A DNA stretch of 64,000 nucleotides from G963664115 sp965216035 (lineage in GTDB: Bacteria; Acidobacteriota; Terriglobia; 20CM-2-55-15). Position 1 is the stretch's first letter, and each line of letters opens with the position of its first letter. Both the position numbers and the translations under genes were made by a program. The DNA lies in the NCBI GenBank assembly GCA_965216035.1, contig CBDCFM010000018.1:452587-516586 (forward strand), given 5' to 3'. Shown in pieces: positions 36,153 through 44,258 of the stretch. The notes below the pieces were generated by a model. That model saw only the letters and a program-made list of their open reading frames with translations, ran no database searches and was not told the DNA's origin.

Positions 36153-36701
36153 GGCAAGCCATTTCAGCCTTTGCTATTGTGATATTGCTGATGGGTGCCA
36201 CGGAGGCGAGAGCGGACTCGACCACGTTCACCTTTGTGGGAACTGAGTTCGGGGGTGGGGTAATGAACGGGACCATTGTCATCAACAATGCCTTTCTCGG
36301 AACCCATCCAGTGAGTAACGTGCTGACCTCCCAATTCGCCTCGTTCGCATTTGATACGGACGCGCCTGTTGCCGCAGTCTGGGATACCGGCGAACTTATT
36401 CTGGGACCGACCCATTCCGTCGATATCGATACCGACTCGGCGCCCGATGCGTTTTTGACCGGAAACAACGTTAGCGCGTTTGATACCACCTCCGGACAAA
36501 CCCTGATATTTTCAGGAAATACCTTGTCAATATCCACTGGGGCTCAAGCCCCCTTCGCGCTGTACACGGGCGCATGGACAACTTCCACCGCCGTTCCGGA
36601 ACCTGCCACGTCCACTCTGCTCTTGATGGGCTTGGGTTTGATCGGATCGGGTATCTACCGGAAAACATCATCTTCAAGCTAGTATTCTTGACACTTGAAT
36701 T

Positions 36702-36729
36702 CCCCCTGGTGGCTTAAGCCTCCAGGGGG
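36702..36729. terminator. Hairpin after PEP-CTERM gene 1
   Basis: CCCCCTGG and CCAGGGGG pair around TGGCTTAAGCCT, itself self-complementary (GGCTTAAGCC). The same hairpin follows PEP-CTERM gene 2 at 38417-38445. No T-run follows, so it may stabilise the 3' end rather than terminate transcription. Confidence 0.5.
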
Positions 36730-36969
36730 ATACGACGTGCAGCGGCGTTGCACGGCAACCTCATTTGTTTCCCCCCTTCGCACGAATCCATCAAGCGGTT
36801 CATTTAAGGGCAACCATCGCGGGCAACCATCGTGTGCTTGCTGGGAGCCTGTCCAGGTAATTCGGCTGCAGCCACTAAAACCGACCGGAGCAGGGAGGGT
36901 CCGGGTGAAGCGGACTCAATGACGTGGAACGTGCGAGTCGCAGCGTCGCCACGGAGCCAGAACGACCGA

Positions 36970-37200
36970 GGCGCTGCGGGCCAACTTCTAAGATATTGTG
37001 TGGGGTCCAGAGCAAACGCCACTCGCCGGCGGCTTTGTCGTGACCGCAAGGGAGAAACTGTCGGGGGCCGCGGGCCTGTTTGATTGGTCCAAAGACGGGT
37101 TCGACGTTCTGTTGCCTCAAGCGGTATCGGGAATCGTAGCAACCTTGTCGCAGCCGTTTTGATATCTGCTATTCCCATTCCTGCAGTTTGCGGGTTCCGG
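36970..37200 (-). pseudogene. Remnant of an IS1182-like transposase (C-terminus)
   Basis: The minus-strand frames contain NVEPVFGPIKQARGPRQFL and AAGEWRLLWTPHNILEVG, clearly homologous to VEPVFGQIKHARGFRQFLLR and AGEWSLLCTAHNILKLA of the transposase at 21369-22640. The piece is frameshifted and lacks the remainder. It lies between the two PEP-CTERM units. Confidence 0.8.
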
Positions 37201-37679
37201 CTCTTGGAGACCTATCTTCTTGTATCACCCAGCATCCGTTGGTCACGCTCCAGCCACGCAGACAAAAATCAGATTCCTTTCGCCAGAAACCGGAATCAGT
37301 CCGCGACGCTCCTGGAGATAACGGGGTATCGGCGGACCCCTCCGGTCCAGGAATCGCAGGCGGTCAAGCAGAACGCGTTTCAAGCATCGAAACACTGGGC
37401 CAGATCAAATTTGACTCGATAGCGACCTGATGTTGTAAGGAAACCAGACATCGAAATAATCGGCAGTATTGGCTTTGACTAAACAACGGCCCGGTGTCGT
37501 AAGGAAATCAGACAATGGCCAGATCGGCCCACTTTGACCTCGGAAGCGTTTGCAATCAGCAAGATATGTACGAGCCAGTGGTTAACGGCCGTCGGGTTTC
37601 ATTACAGTTTCTACGCGGAAGTGGAAAGGCACCACATTGAGTCGGCGGGTTTTTTCCAATATCGGCCCTTTGTAAGACA

Positions 37680-37751
37680 CTGATACCACTAGACATCAGG
37701 ACAGTCAAAAGTCAATGACAATCGTGACCGCTGGAATGGCCATTATCGTGC
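37680..37751 (+). promoter_or_regulatory. Sigma-54-like promoter and upstream palindrome, PEP-CTERM gene 2
   Basis: TGGCCATTATCGTGCC (37737-37752) has GG and GC 10 bases apart as in sigma-54 promoters. CTGATACCACTAGACATCAG (37680-37699) is an upstream palindrome 39 bases before it. Sequence and spacing match the control region of gene 1, so selection has kept them. Confidence 0.6.
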
Positions 37752-37824
37752 CATGAGATATTTCGTAACCGTCGAGAATCTTGAGGACAAGACGTCCATT
37801 ACTGACAGAATCGAAAGGATCGAA

Positions 37825-38397
37825 ATGACAACAATACGAAAAGTCGGCAAGCCGGCCTTATGTGGAACCGTTTCAGCCCTTGCGATGGTGATACTGCTGA
37901 TGGGTGCCACGGAGGCGAGAGCGGACTCGACCATATTCACCTTTGTGGGAACTGAGGTAGGCGGGTCGGGATCAACGATGCTCGGGACTTTGGTCGTTGA
38001 TAACATCTTTCTTACAGTCCATCCACTGAGCAACGTCCTTACCTCCCAATTGGCCTCCTTTGATTTTGCGACGACAGCGCCTTTGGAAGCAGTCTGGGAT
38101 ACTGGCGAATTGCTTCTGGGACCTCTCCATTCCATCACTATCGATACGGACGCCATACCCGATGCGTTTGTGACTGGAAATGACCTGAGCGCGGTTGATA
38201 CCACCTCGGGACAGACCCTTTTATTTTCAGGGAATACCATGTCGTTATCAACTGGGCAACAAGCCCCGTTCGCCTTGTACACGGGCGCATGGACAACTAC
38301 CGCTGCCGTTCCGGAACCGACTACTGCCACTCTGCTCTTAATGGGCTTTGGCATGGTCGGATGGTGTATCTACCGGAAAAGGTCATCTTCAAGCTAG
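37825..38397 (+). CDS. PEP-CTERM sorting domain protein 2
   Basis: 190 residues from ATG 37825 (MTTIRKVGKPALCGTVSALA); the upstream in-frame ATG at 37753 is less likely because gene 1 aligns with the later start. Signal peptide ends near GATEARAD. The ~150-residue middle domain is of unknown fold. The C-terminus has VPEPTTATLLLMGFGMVGWC followed by IYRKR: the VPEP motif, a membrane helix and a basic tail, recognised by exosortase for cell-surface or matrix sorting. The exosortase gene is not in this window. Confidence 0.88.
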   Translation: MTTIRKVGKPALCGTVSALAMVILLMGATEARADSTIFTFVGTEVGGSGSTMLGTLVVDNIFLTVHPLSNVLTSQLASFDFATTAPLEAVWDTGELLLGPLHSITIDTDAIPDAFVTGNDLSAVDTTSGQTLLFSGNTMSLSTGQQAPFALYTGAWTTTAAVPEPTTATLLLMGFGMVGWCIYRKRSSSS

Positions 38398-38764
38398 TAC
38401 TCTTTACTGTTGATTTCCCCCTGAAGGCTTAAGCCTCCAGGGGGGACAAGACGTGGGGCGGCGTTCGACGCCAACATGATTTGTTTCTCCCTCCTCACAA
38501 ATCGATCAAGTCCATCAAGGGGGCCATTGCATAGCGACCCTCGTGTTTTTTCCAGTGTAGTTAACCGTACACTTCTCTACATGCCGTGGCATTGGCTGAT
38601 CATCGTCCCACGAATTTCTTGTCCGACTGCGTCTGGACTTTCAACCAATCGGGAGTCTGCCCCAGCCCTGCCATCTCTATGATCCCTCGCTCAATCTCTC
38701 CCCGATGCTGGGGTCAAATAGGTTTTGGGGCGGCACCCCAGGCTACCCATGCCTAAGAACGAGC
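38398..38764. other. 3' region of PEP-CTERM unit 2, no gene seen
   Basis: Contains the CCCCCTGA-CCAGGGGG hairpin at 38417-38445 shared with unit 1. No credible ORF is seen in the remaining ~320 bases. Confidence 0.5.
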
Positions 38765-38790
38765 AAAGGCCGCCTCAAAGGGCGGCCTTT
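38765..38790 (-). terminator. Terminator hairpin after tRNA-Arg(TCG)
   Basis: AAAGGCCGCC and GGCGGCCTTT form a perfect 10-bp stem with a 6-base loop just downstream of the minus-strand tRNA. Confidence 0.6.
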
Positions 38791-38805
38791 CCGTATTGTT
38801 TTCGA

Positions 38806-38879
38806 TACGCCCAGAGGGATTTGAACCCCCGACCTACGGATTCGAAGTCCGACGCTCTATCCAGCTGAGCTATGGGCGC
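38806..38879 (-). tRNA. tRNA-Arg (anticodon TCG)
   Basis: 74-nt cloverleaf on the minus strand: acceptor GCGCCCA/TGGGCGT, D-arm AGCTCAGCTGGATAGAGC, anticodon loop CTTCGAA (anticodon TCG), T-arm GGGGGTTCAAATCCC. The pair 27-43 is a U-U mismatch. No CCA is encoded. It is undisturbed by mobile elements, unlike tRNA-Arg(CCG). Confidence 0.92.
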
Positions 38880-39015
38880 ATGTTGCCGCATAGTACTACA
38901 TCAGGGGCGCCAGACTCATGCCGGGTGTGCTCGGTGGGAGAGCGATGCCCGCTTCCAGACCCGCTGGATGGGATGTGCTACCTTATAAGGTTCTCTTTTA
39001 TAATGAGGTGAGTGC

Positions 39016-39927
39016 ATGCGCAACGTGGTCATTGTCGGCTCCGGACCTGCCGGGCTGACGGCCGCCATCTACGCGGCCCGTGCGGACCTGAAGCCGGTTC
39101 TTATCGAGGGCTCCGAGCCCGGCGGGCAACTGACGCTGACGACGATGGTCGACAACTTTCCGGGATTTCCGGAAGGTGTCATGGGCCCTCAGTTGATGGA
39201 AGACATGAAGACGCAGGCCCAGCGATTCGGAGCTGAGATTCTTTCCGGATATGTGGATCGTGTGGAGTTGGGTGAGGATCCCTTCCGTGTATTCGTGGAC
39301 AAGCAGGAATTCGAGGCGAAAAGCGTCATTATATCTACCGGCTCTTCGGCAAAGTTGATCGGCCTGGAAAACGAGCGACGACTGATGGGCCACGGTGTGT
39401 CCACGTGTGCGACCTGCGACGGGTTCTTTTTCCGCGACAAGAAATTAGCGGTGGTCGGCGGTGGGGATTCGGCGATGGAAGAAGCCACTTTCCTGACCAA
39501 GTTCGCCTCAGATGTTGCCCTGATTCACCGCCGGGACCAGTTCCGCGCCTCGAAGATCATGCAGGACCGCGCTTTGACCAACGACAAGATTGGCGTTCTC
39601 TACAACAGTGTCGTGGAAGATGTCCTTGGCGATGACGCGGTGAGGGGAATCCGGGTTCGGAATCTTAAGGATGATGCCACCTCAGAGATAGACCTGGACG
39701 GCGTGTTTATCGCGATCGGACACAATCCCAATACTGGAATATTCAAAGGTCAGTTGGATTTGAATGACGATGGCTATGTCGTGACTGCACCGGGCTCCAC
39801 CCGGACGAGCGTTTCGGGTGTATTTGCTTGCGGTGATGTCCAGGACCCCGTCTTCAAACAAGCCGTAACGGCAGCGGGGTCAGGTTGTATGGCGGCGCTC
39901 GAAGCCGAGAAATATATCGAGGGTTGA
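39016..39927 (+). CDS. trxB: Thioredoxin reductase
   Basis: 303 residues. The FAD-binding GSGPAGLTAAIYAAR is at the N-terminus, the redox-active CATC in STCATCDGFFF is at ~135, NADPH-binding GGGDSAMEEA follows, and the C-terminal FAD motif is GVFACGDVQD. It reduces thioredoxin with NADPH in the cytoplasm. First of three codirectional genes (trxB, DUF2203, folB). Confidence 0.95.
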   Translation: MRNVVIVGSGPAGLTAAIYAARADLKPVLIEGSEPGGQLTLTTMVDNFPGFPEGVMGPQLMEDMKTQAQRFGAEILSGYVDRVELGEDPFRVFVDKQEFEAKSVIISTGSSAKLIGLENERRLMGHGVSTCATCDGFFFRDKKLAVVGGGDSAMEEATFLTKFASDVALIHRRDQFRASKIMQDRALTNDKIGVLYNSVVEDVLGDDAVRGIRVRNLKDDATSEIDLDGVFIAIGHNPNTGIFKGQLDLNDDGYVVTAPGSTRTSVSGVFACGDVQDPVFKQAVTAAGSGCMAALEAEKYIEG

Positions 39928-39958
39928 GCGGTCTCGTTCTTACCGATATCTCACCTGT

Positions 39959-40357
39959 ATGGAAGAAACCGGACATATATTCACGCGGGGCGAAGCCAAT
40001 CAAGCGCTGACCGAGTTGAGGCCGTTGATGGAAGACCTGCGTGGCGAGTGGGATCGAATCAAATTACTGAACCCGGAAATTCAAAAGATTCGTGAAAAGG
40101 CGATACTCGATGCTTATAGCCCCCACGGAGTCGAGTATATCGAGTCAGTTTCTCATTTGATGCGTCTCATGGGGGACGTTCGCGACATGGGTGTGCTCGT
40201 CAAGGACCTCGATAAGGGTTTGTGTGACTTTCCCTACCTCAAAGAGGATCGCGCCGTTTATCTGTGTTGGCATCTCGGTGAGGATTCCATCCGATACTGG
40301 CATGACCGGGATTCAGGGTTTGCGAGCCGGGAACCGCTGGAAGAAAAAGATCTGTGA
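39959..40357 (+). CDS. DUF2203 family protein
   Basis: 132 residues. The pattern FTRGEANQALTELRPLMEDL, then GVLVKDLDKGLCDFPYL and YLCWHLGEDSIRYWHDRDSG, is characteristic of DUF2203, a short cytosolic family of unknown function. It is 31 bases behind trxB and overlaps the probable start of folB. Confidence 0.85.
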   Translation: MEETGHIFTRGEANQALTELRPLMEDLRGEWDRIKLLNPEIQKIREKAILDAYSPHGVEYIESVSHLMRLMGDVRDMGVLVKDLDKGLCDFPYLKEDRAVYLCWHLGEDSIRYWHDRDSGFASREPLEEKDL

Positions 40358-40745
40358 GGACGTTTCGCTGACCACACCCCCTGACAAGATAGGAGTGTTC
40401 GACATCGACTGCGTGGCCGCCATCGGTGTGACCCCCGAAGAGCGCACGATGAGGCAGCGGCTGTCCGTCGACGTCGAAATCGAGACCGATGTTCGCAAGG
40501 CTGCCCTGAGCGATTCACTCAGGGATGCGCTCGACTACGCCGAGGTCGTGAGACTGGTCGTGGAACTGGCCGGGAGCCGTGACTTTCATCTGATCGAAAC
40601 GTTTGCCGAGCTCATTGCAGCCCGGGTGCTCTTGGAGGTGAGTGGCGATACCGTACGGGTTGTGGTCCGGAAATTCACCCCCGTTCTTTCGAGTCGCGTC
40701 CGGTCCGTATCGGTAGAAATCGTCAGGGAGCGTGGCGCGGACTAG
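40302..40745 (+). CDS. folB: Dihydroneopterin aldolase (folate pathway)
   Basis: The FolB core runs from DKIGVFDIDCVAAIGVTPEE through RQRLSVDVEIETDVRKAA and LDYAEVVRLV to FHLIETFAELIAARVL, with the catalytic tyrosine and lysine-region pattern of the family. It converts dihydroneopterin to the hydroxymethyl-pterin in folate synthesis. The core starts at ~40386. No ATG is placed there: candidates are ATG 40302, TTG 40320 (both inside DUF2203) or GTG 40395. The stop codon TAG is formed by a CTAG that begins the cloverleaf repeat. Confidence 0.8.
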   Translation: MTGIQGLRAGNRWKKKICEDVSLTTPPDKIGVFDIDCVAAIGVTPEERTMRQRLSVDVEIETDVRKAALSDSLRDALDYAEVVRLVVELAGSRDFHLIETFAELIAARVLLEVSGDTVRVVVRKFTPVLSSRVRSVSVEIVRERGAD

Positions 40746-41042
40746 CAGCCCGTGGCAGAAGTCCCGAGGGCCGCGTTACGGCCAAACGGGGCCGGATTCT
40801 AGGAGACGCCGAAGCGCCGGCCCGAAGCCGCGAAGACGAGACAATGCGCATTCATTGGGAGGAGTCGGCGACAACGAAGACGGCCCCGTTTCGCCGTAAC
40901 CCTTCGGGCGCAGGGGGGTTCGGGCCGCAGGCTTTGTCCCCCGTCGGTCACGATGAAAAGACATCGCTCCACTCCTCACTTCGCGCCTGCAAACCGAAGA
41001 CCCCTGCGCGCGGTCCTCGGGACTTCTGCCACGGGCTGCTAG
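40742..41042. repeat. Cloverleaf-like repeat element, copy 1 (301 bp)
   Basis: The ends are perfect 28-bp inverted repeats (40742-40769 and 41015-41042), each with CTAG as the outermost four bases. Inside are two more inverted repeats: 40775-40794 with 40881-40900 (19 of 20 match) and 40908-40923 with 40994-41009. The single strand would fold into an outer stem with two arms. No ORF is credible. A diverged copy is at 55297-55634. It could be a MITE-like non-autonomous element or a structured RNA. Confidence 0.75.
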
Positions 41043-41302
41043 CCTTGAGATGCTAAACGCCTTGGAAAAAAAGGACTTCTCTCTCAGAATTGTGTTGAAG
41101 AAGTCGAAAAATCTGCGTTATTCTAACCCCCGCCTCGTATCAGCGCGGTAGAGTGTGTCTGCTCGGCTGTATGTGGTTAGAAAAACTTGCACTTATATTT
41201 ACTGGGATCTGCATTTTCCGACGGTCCCATCCTATGAGGAGATGCCTGCCCGGCGGGCCAGATCAGGCAAGGGGCATGGCGAACATGTTTTCAGGAGGCA
41301 CA

Positions 41303-43435
41303 TTGGCTACTCCATCGCAGCAGACGACGTCGGTCGCACCGACTAATGGCAGGTCGGGTAAGAGCCCGCTCCGCACGCGGACGATGAAGGCGATCGACGC
41401 GGCAGTATGTTACAGCGCGGGCATTGCTTTCGACGCGATTTACGCCGTAGGCAAGTACGACCCCAAGGCGGCTTTCACGCCGAAGTGGTCCGAGAAACCC
41501 TTGCAGAAGTCGTGGCAAAAGACCAAGCCGACATTGGGATGGCCCCGCCAGACCGATTCACTTTGTCCCCAATGTGTTCGGGAGGCGCGCGAAGCCATTG
41601 TGAGTGGACGGCAGGACTGGAAGACCTTGCTTAACGAGAAGGTCGGCGAGGTGAAAGCCGATATTGTCGAGCGCGACGGACAGGTTTGGATGGTCAAGGA
41701 TTGCCCGCAGCACGGCAAGATCGAAGACATGATGGCGGTCGATGTCCGGTTCCTGGAATGGATTGAGAGGAACTTTCCGGGGCGGGATATTCCCGCGCAC
41801 AACGACAAGGATCTGCACAATCATGGGAGCAGTACGATCAAGCACGGCCGCGGGAGCGTTCTGACGGTCGATCTGACGAACCGTTGCAACATGATGTGTG
41901 ACCCCTGCTTCATGGATGCGAACCAGGTCGGTTATGTTCACGAGCTCACCTGGGACGATATCCAGGAAATCATGGACAACGCAATGCAGATCAAGCCGCG
42001 CCGCCAGATGTCGATTCAGTTTTCCGGGGGAGAACCGACGATGTCTCCGTTCTTCCTGGATGCTGTTAAACATGCCAGGAAGCTCGGGTTTGCCAGCACC
42101 CAGGCCGCAAGCAACGGGATTGAGTTTGCCAAGAGCAAAGAATTCTGCCGGGCAGCGGCGGCAGCGGGCCTCCGGTATGTATACCTGCAGTTTGACGGGA
42201 TCGGCAACGATGCCAACAGTCACAGGCAGGTCGGCAATTTGTTTGACGTGAAGCTCAGGGCCATTAACAACCTGCATGAAGCGGGCGTTGAAATCATTCT
42301 AGTGGTCACGCTGGTCAATGGACTCAACAACGATCAGGTCGGTTCGATCCTTCGTTTCGCAATGGACAACCCCAAGAAGATCGCATTCATTTCTTTCCAG
42401 CCAGTTTCTTTCACTGGGCGGGATGAAGAAATAACTCCCGAACGCAGGCTCCGCCAGAGATATACGCTTTCGCACCTCGCCCACGACGTCAAACAGCAGG
42501 TGGGGATCACCGAACCTACACGGGATTGGTTCCCGCTATCTCTTATGGGTTCCTTTGCAGATTTTGCTGATCTTGCGCACGGGTCGGAACGCGAATGGGG
42601 ACAGGTCAGTTGCGGGTGTCATCCTAATTGCGGTGTGGGAACGGCACTGATGATCAACAAGGAAACCAAGGAAATGGTGCCGGTGCCGCAGTTCCTGAAC
42701 ATACCTGGACTGGTCAGCGACATGCAGAATATCACGGATGCCGGTCGCGGGAAATGGGCGTCGAACGCAATGATGGGCCTCGCGCTCCTGAAGCACTACA
42801 ACCCCCACGAGGCACCCGCCAGTCTTACGTTGTTGGACCTATTCAAGAAATTTGACAAGTCGTTTGGATTGAGCGGTAAGGATTACGGGAAGATAACCGG
42901 TAGTGACCGCCTCTCAGATATCGAGAAGCGGCGTGCCGATCCCTGGAATTTCCTATTTGTCGCCGGGATGTGGTTCCAAGACCTGTTCAACTATGACTTC
43001 CGGCGTACTGAAATGTGCATCATCCCCTATGCCACACAGATGGGCGAAATTTCCTTCTGCGCCTATAACACTGGCATCGGTTGGAGGAACATTATTGAAA
43101 ACATGTACAAAACGCACACCGTAGCCGAGTGGTACAAGGAAAACGGAAAGCACGACGTCTATGCCGGAGGCAAGAAAGTGGCGTTGGAATCCACTGAACA
43201 CGGCCTGGTCATCAAAGCGGAAGACGCTGATCGTGTGCGTGACCGTGGGGCGCTTCCGTTGACGGCCGCGGACGAAGAACGGCAGAAGCGGAAGGCAGAG
43301 CGCGAAGCGGCCAAGACGCGGGAAATCTACGAAGAAATGGTCCTTGGGAAGAAACCCAGCAAGCTCGATTTGATCAAGATCGAAGTGCTGAACCGCAAGG
43401 ACGAAAGCGAAGCGGCGATGACCACGTCCAAGTAG
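41303..43435 (+). CDS. Radical SAM enzyme, tetraether/membrane-spanning lipid synthase-like
   Basis: 710 residues from TTG 41303, which has a perfect AGGAGG six bases upstream (ATG 41276 is an alternative). The radical SAM cluster is CNMMCDPC (CX3CX2C) after VLTVDLTNR. An N-terminal CPQC (LCPQCVREAREAIVSG) with DCPQHGKIEDMM and a later CGCHPNCGVG give additional cysteine sites. This layout matches the family containing archaeal Tes, which joins lipid tails, and its bacterial homologues linked to membrane-spanning lipids in Acidobacteria. The C-terminal ~60 residues are a charged coil. Exact reaction unproven. Confidence 0.75.
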   Translation: MATPSQQTTSVAPTNGRSGKSPLRTRTMKAIDAAVCYSAGIAFDAIYAVGKYDPKAAFTPKWSEKPLQKSWQKTKPTLGWPRQTDSLCPQCVREAREAIVSGRQDWKTLLNEKVGEVKADIVERDGQVWMVKDCPQHGKIEDMMAVDVRFLEWIERNFPGRDIPAHNDKDLHNHGSSTIKHGRGSVLTVDLTNRCNMMCDPCFMDANQVGYVHELTWDDIQEIMDNAMQIKPRRQMSIQFSGGEPTMSPFFLDAVKHARKLGFASTQAASNGIEFAKSKEFCRAAAAAGLRYVYLQFDGIGNDANSHRQVGNLFDVKLRAINNLHEAGVEIILVVTLVNGLNNDQVGSILRFAMDNPKKIAFISFQPVSFTGRDEEITPERRLRQRYTLSHLAHDVKQQVGITEPTRDWFPLSLMGSFADFADLAHGSEREWGQVSCGCHPNCGVGTALMINKETKEMVPVPQFLNIPGLVSDMQNITDAGRGKWASNAMMGLALLKHYNPHEAPASLTLLDLFKKFDKSFGLSGKDYGKITGSDRLSDIEKRRADPWNFLFVAGMWFQDLFNYDFRRTEMCIIPYATQMGEISFCAYNTGIGWRNIIENMYKTHTVAEWYKENGKHDVYAGGKKVALESTEHGLVIKAEDADRVRDRGALPLTAADEERQKRKAEREAAKTREIYEEMVLGKKPSKLDLIKIEVLNRKDESEAAMTTSK

Positions 43436-43450
43436 CTTGGCAGAATTCTT

Positions 43451-43488
43451 AAGAAGAAAGGCGGCCCAACTGGGCCGCCTTTCTTCTT
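43451..43488 (+). terminator. Rho-independent terminator after radical SAM gene
   Basis: AAGAAAGGCGGCCCA and TGGGCCGCCTTTCTT form a perfect ~15-bp stem followed by TCTT, 16 bases after the stop codon. It could serve both strands. Confidence 0.85.
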
Positions 43489-43608
43489 GTGCCAGAATGC
43501 CCTGAGTAACAAGGTGGCTGCTGAACAATTTAGTGCCTGCCGTTTGCGGCCACTTTGATCACGGATACCGGAGCGGAATCCCACGTTGCGAATTCCCGAC
43601 CGATACCA

Positions 43609-44100
43609 CTAAATTCCCAGCACCTTCCGTCCTTCTTCAGAAATGCGCTCTGCAGTCCACGGCGGATCCCACACCACCTGGATCTTCGGATTCGGGAAAC
43701 CTGCTTCCAGAAGTTTGGATTGGATGTCGAGACTGATTGTTTCGCTTGATGGGCAACCGGGAGCGGTTAACGACATCTTGACCTTGAGTTCGTCGTTCCC
43801 CAGATCGACGTCGTAAATTAAACCGAGGTCGACGATGTTCAAGGGAATTTCCGGGTCGTAGCACTCTTTGAGTACTTCCAGCACGAGTTCCTCCGGGCTC
43901 AGCCGAGCGAGCGCGGAATCTCTGAGTTTGCTGACCGGGTTTTCGTGCTTCGGCTCCGAAGGAGGTGGCGGTGGCCGGTAAGTCAAGTCCACATTGGGTT
44001 CCAGTTCCGGCGGTGGCGTTGCCTGCACCTGCCTCCGGTTGGCGTAAATCACTCCAAGAATGAGCAGTATCGGTACCGCTAACAGTAGGTAGAAAACCAA
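43609..44100 (-). CDS. Membrane-anchored MIP18 (DUF59) Fe-S assembly-type protein
   Basis: 163 residues. Residues 1-20 (MVFYLLLAVPILLILGVIYA) form a membrane helix, followed by a Pro-rich linker (YRPPPPPSEP). From residue ~65 the MIP18/DUF59 domain runs: VLKECYDPEIPLNIVDLGLI, LTAPGCPSSETISLDI with the conserved cysteine, and VVWDPPWTAERISEEGRKVL. Such domains help Fe-S cluster maturation (SufT/PaaD type). The N-terminal anchor is unusual. It converges with the radical SAM gene, an Fe-S enzyme. Confidence 0.82.
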   Translation of the reverse strand: MVFYLLLAVPILLILGVIYANRRQVQATPPPELEPNVDLTYRPPPPPSEPKHENPVSKLRDSALARLSPEELVLEVLKECYDPEIPLNIVDLGLIYDVDLGNDELKVKMSLTAPGCPSSETISLDIQSKLLEAGFPNPKIQVVWDPPWTAERISEEGRKVLGI

Positions 44101-44258
44101 TGCCTTCTCCTTGACCTAAGCATCTGCCAGGATTTCAATCCAGTGCGCCCACTGTTACAGAATTGCAGGGATATTGTCAACGCTGCCTGGAATGGGTGTT
44201 GGAGTCTTTTAATTGTCAGCGTAAGCGATCCGCTCTTTCTCTGATGCTGATGCCCAGG

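Larger units (their letters stand above)
34872..36682 (+). pseudogene. PEP-CTERM protein 1, interrupted by IS30-like element
   Basis: The gene starts at ATG 34872 (MNIKRKYSKKALYGV) and resumes after the IS at 36153 with AISAFAIVILLMGATEARAD, the rest of the signal peptide. Removing the IS with one GG restores frame through a VWQ junction. The mature domain is ~150 residues. The C-terminus carries the exosortase sorting signal: VPEPATSTLLLMGLGLIGSG followed by IYRK. It is a paralogue of 37825-38397. The insertion inside the signal peptide should abolish export. Confidence 0.85.
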
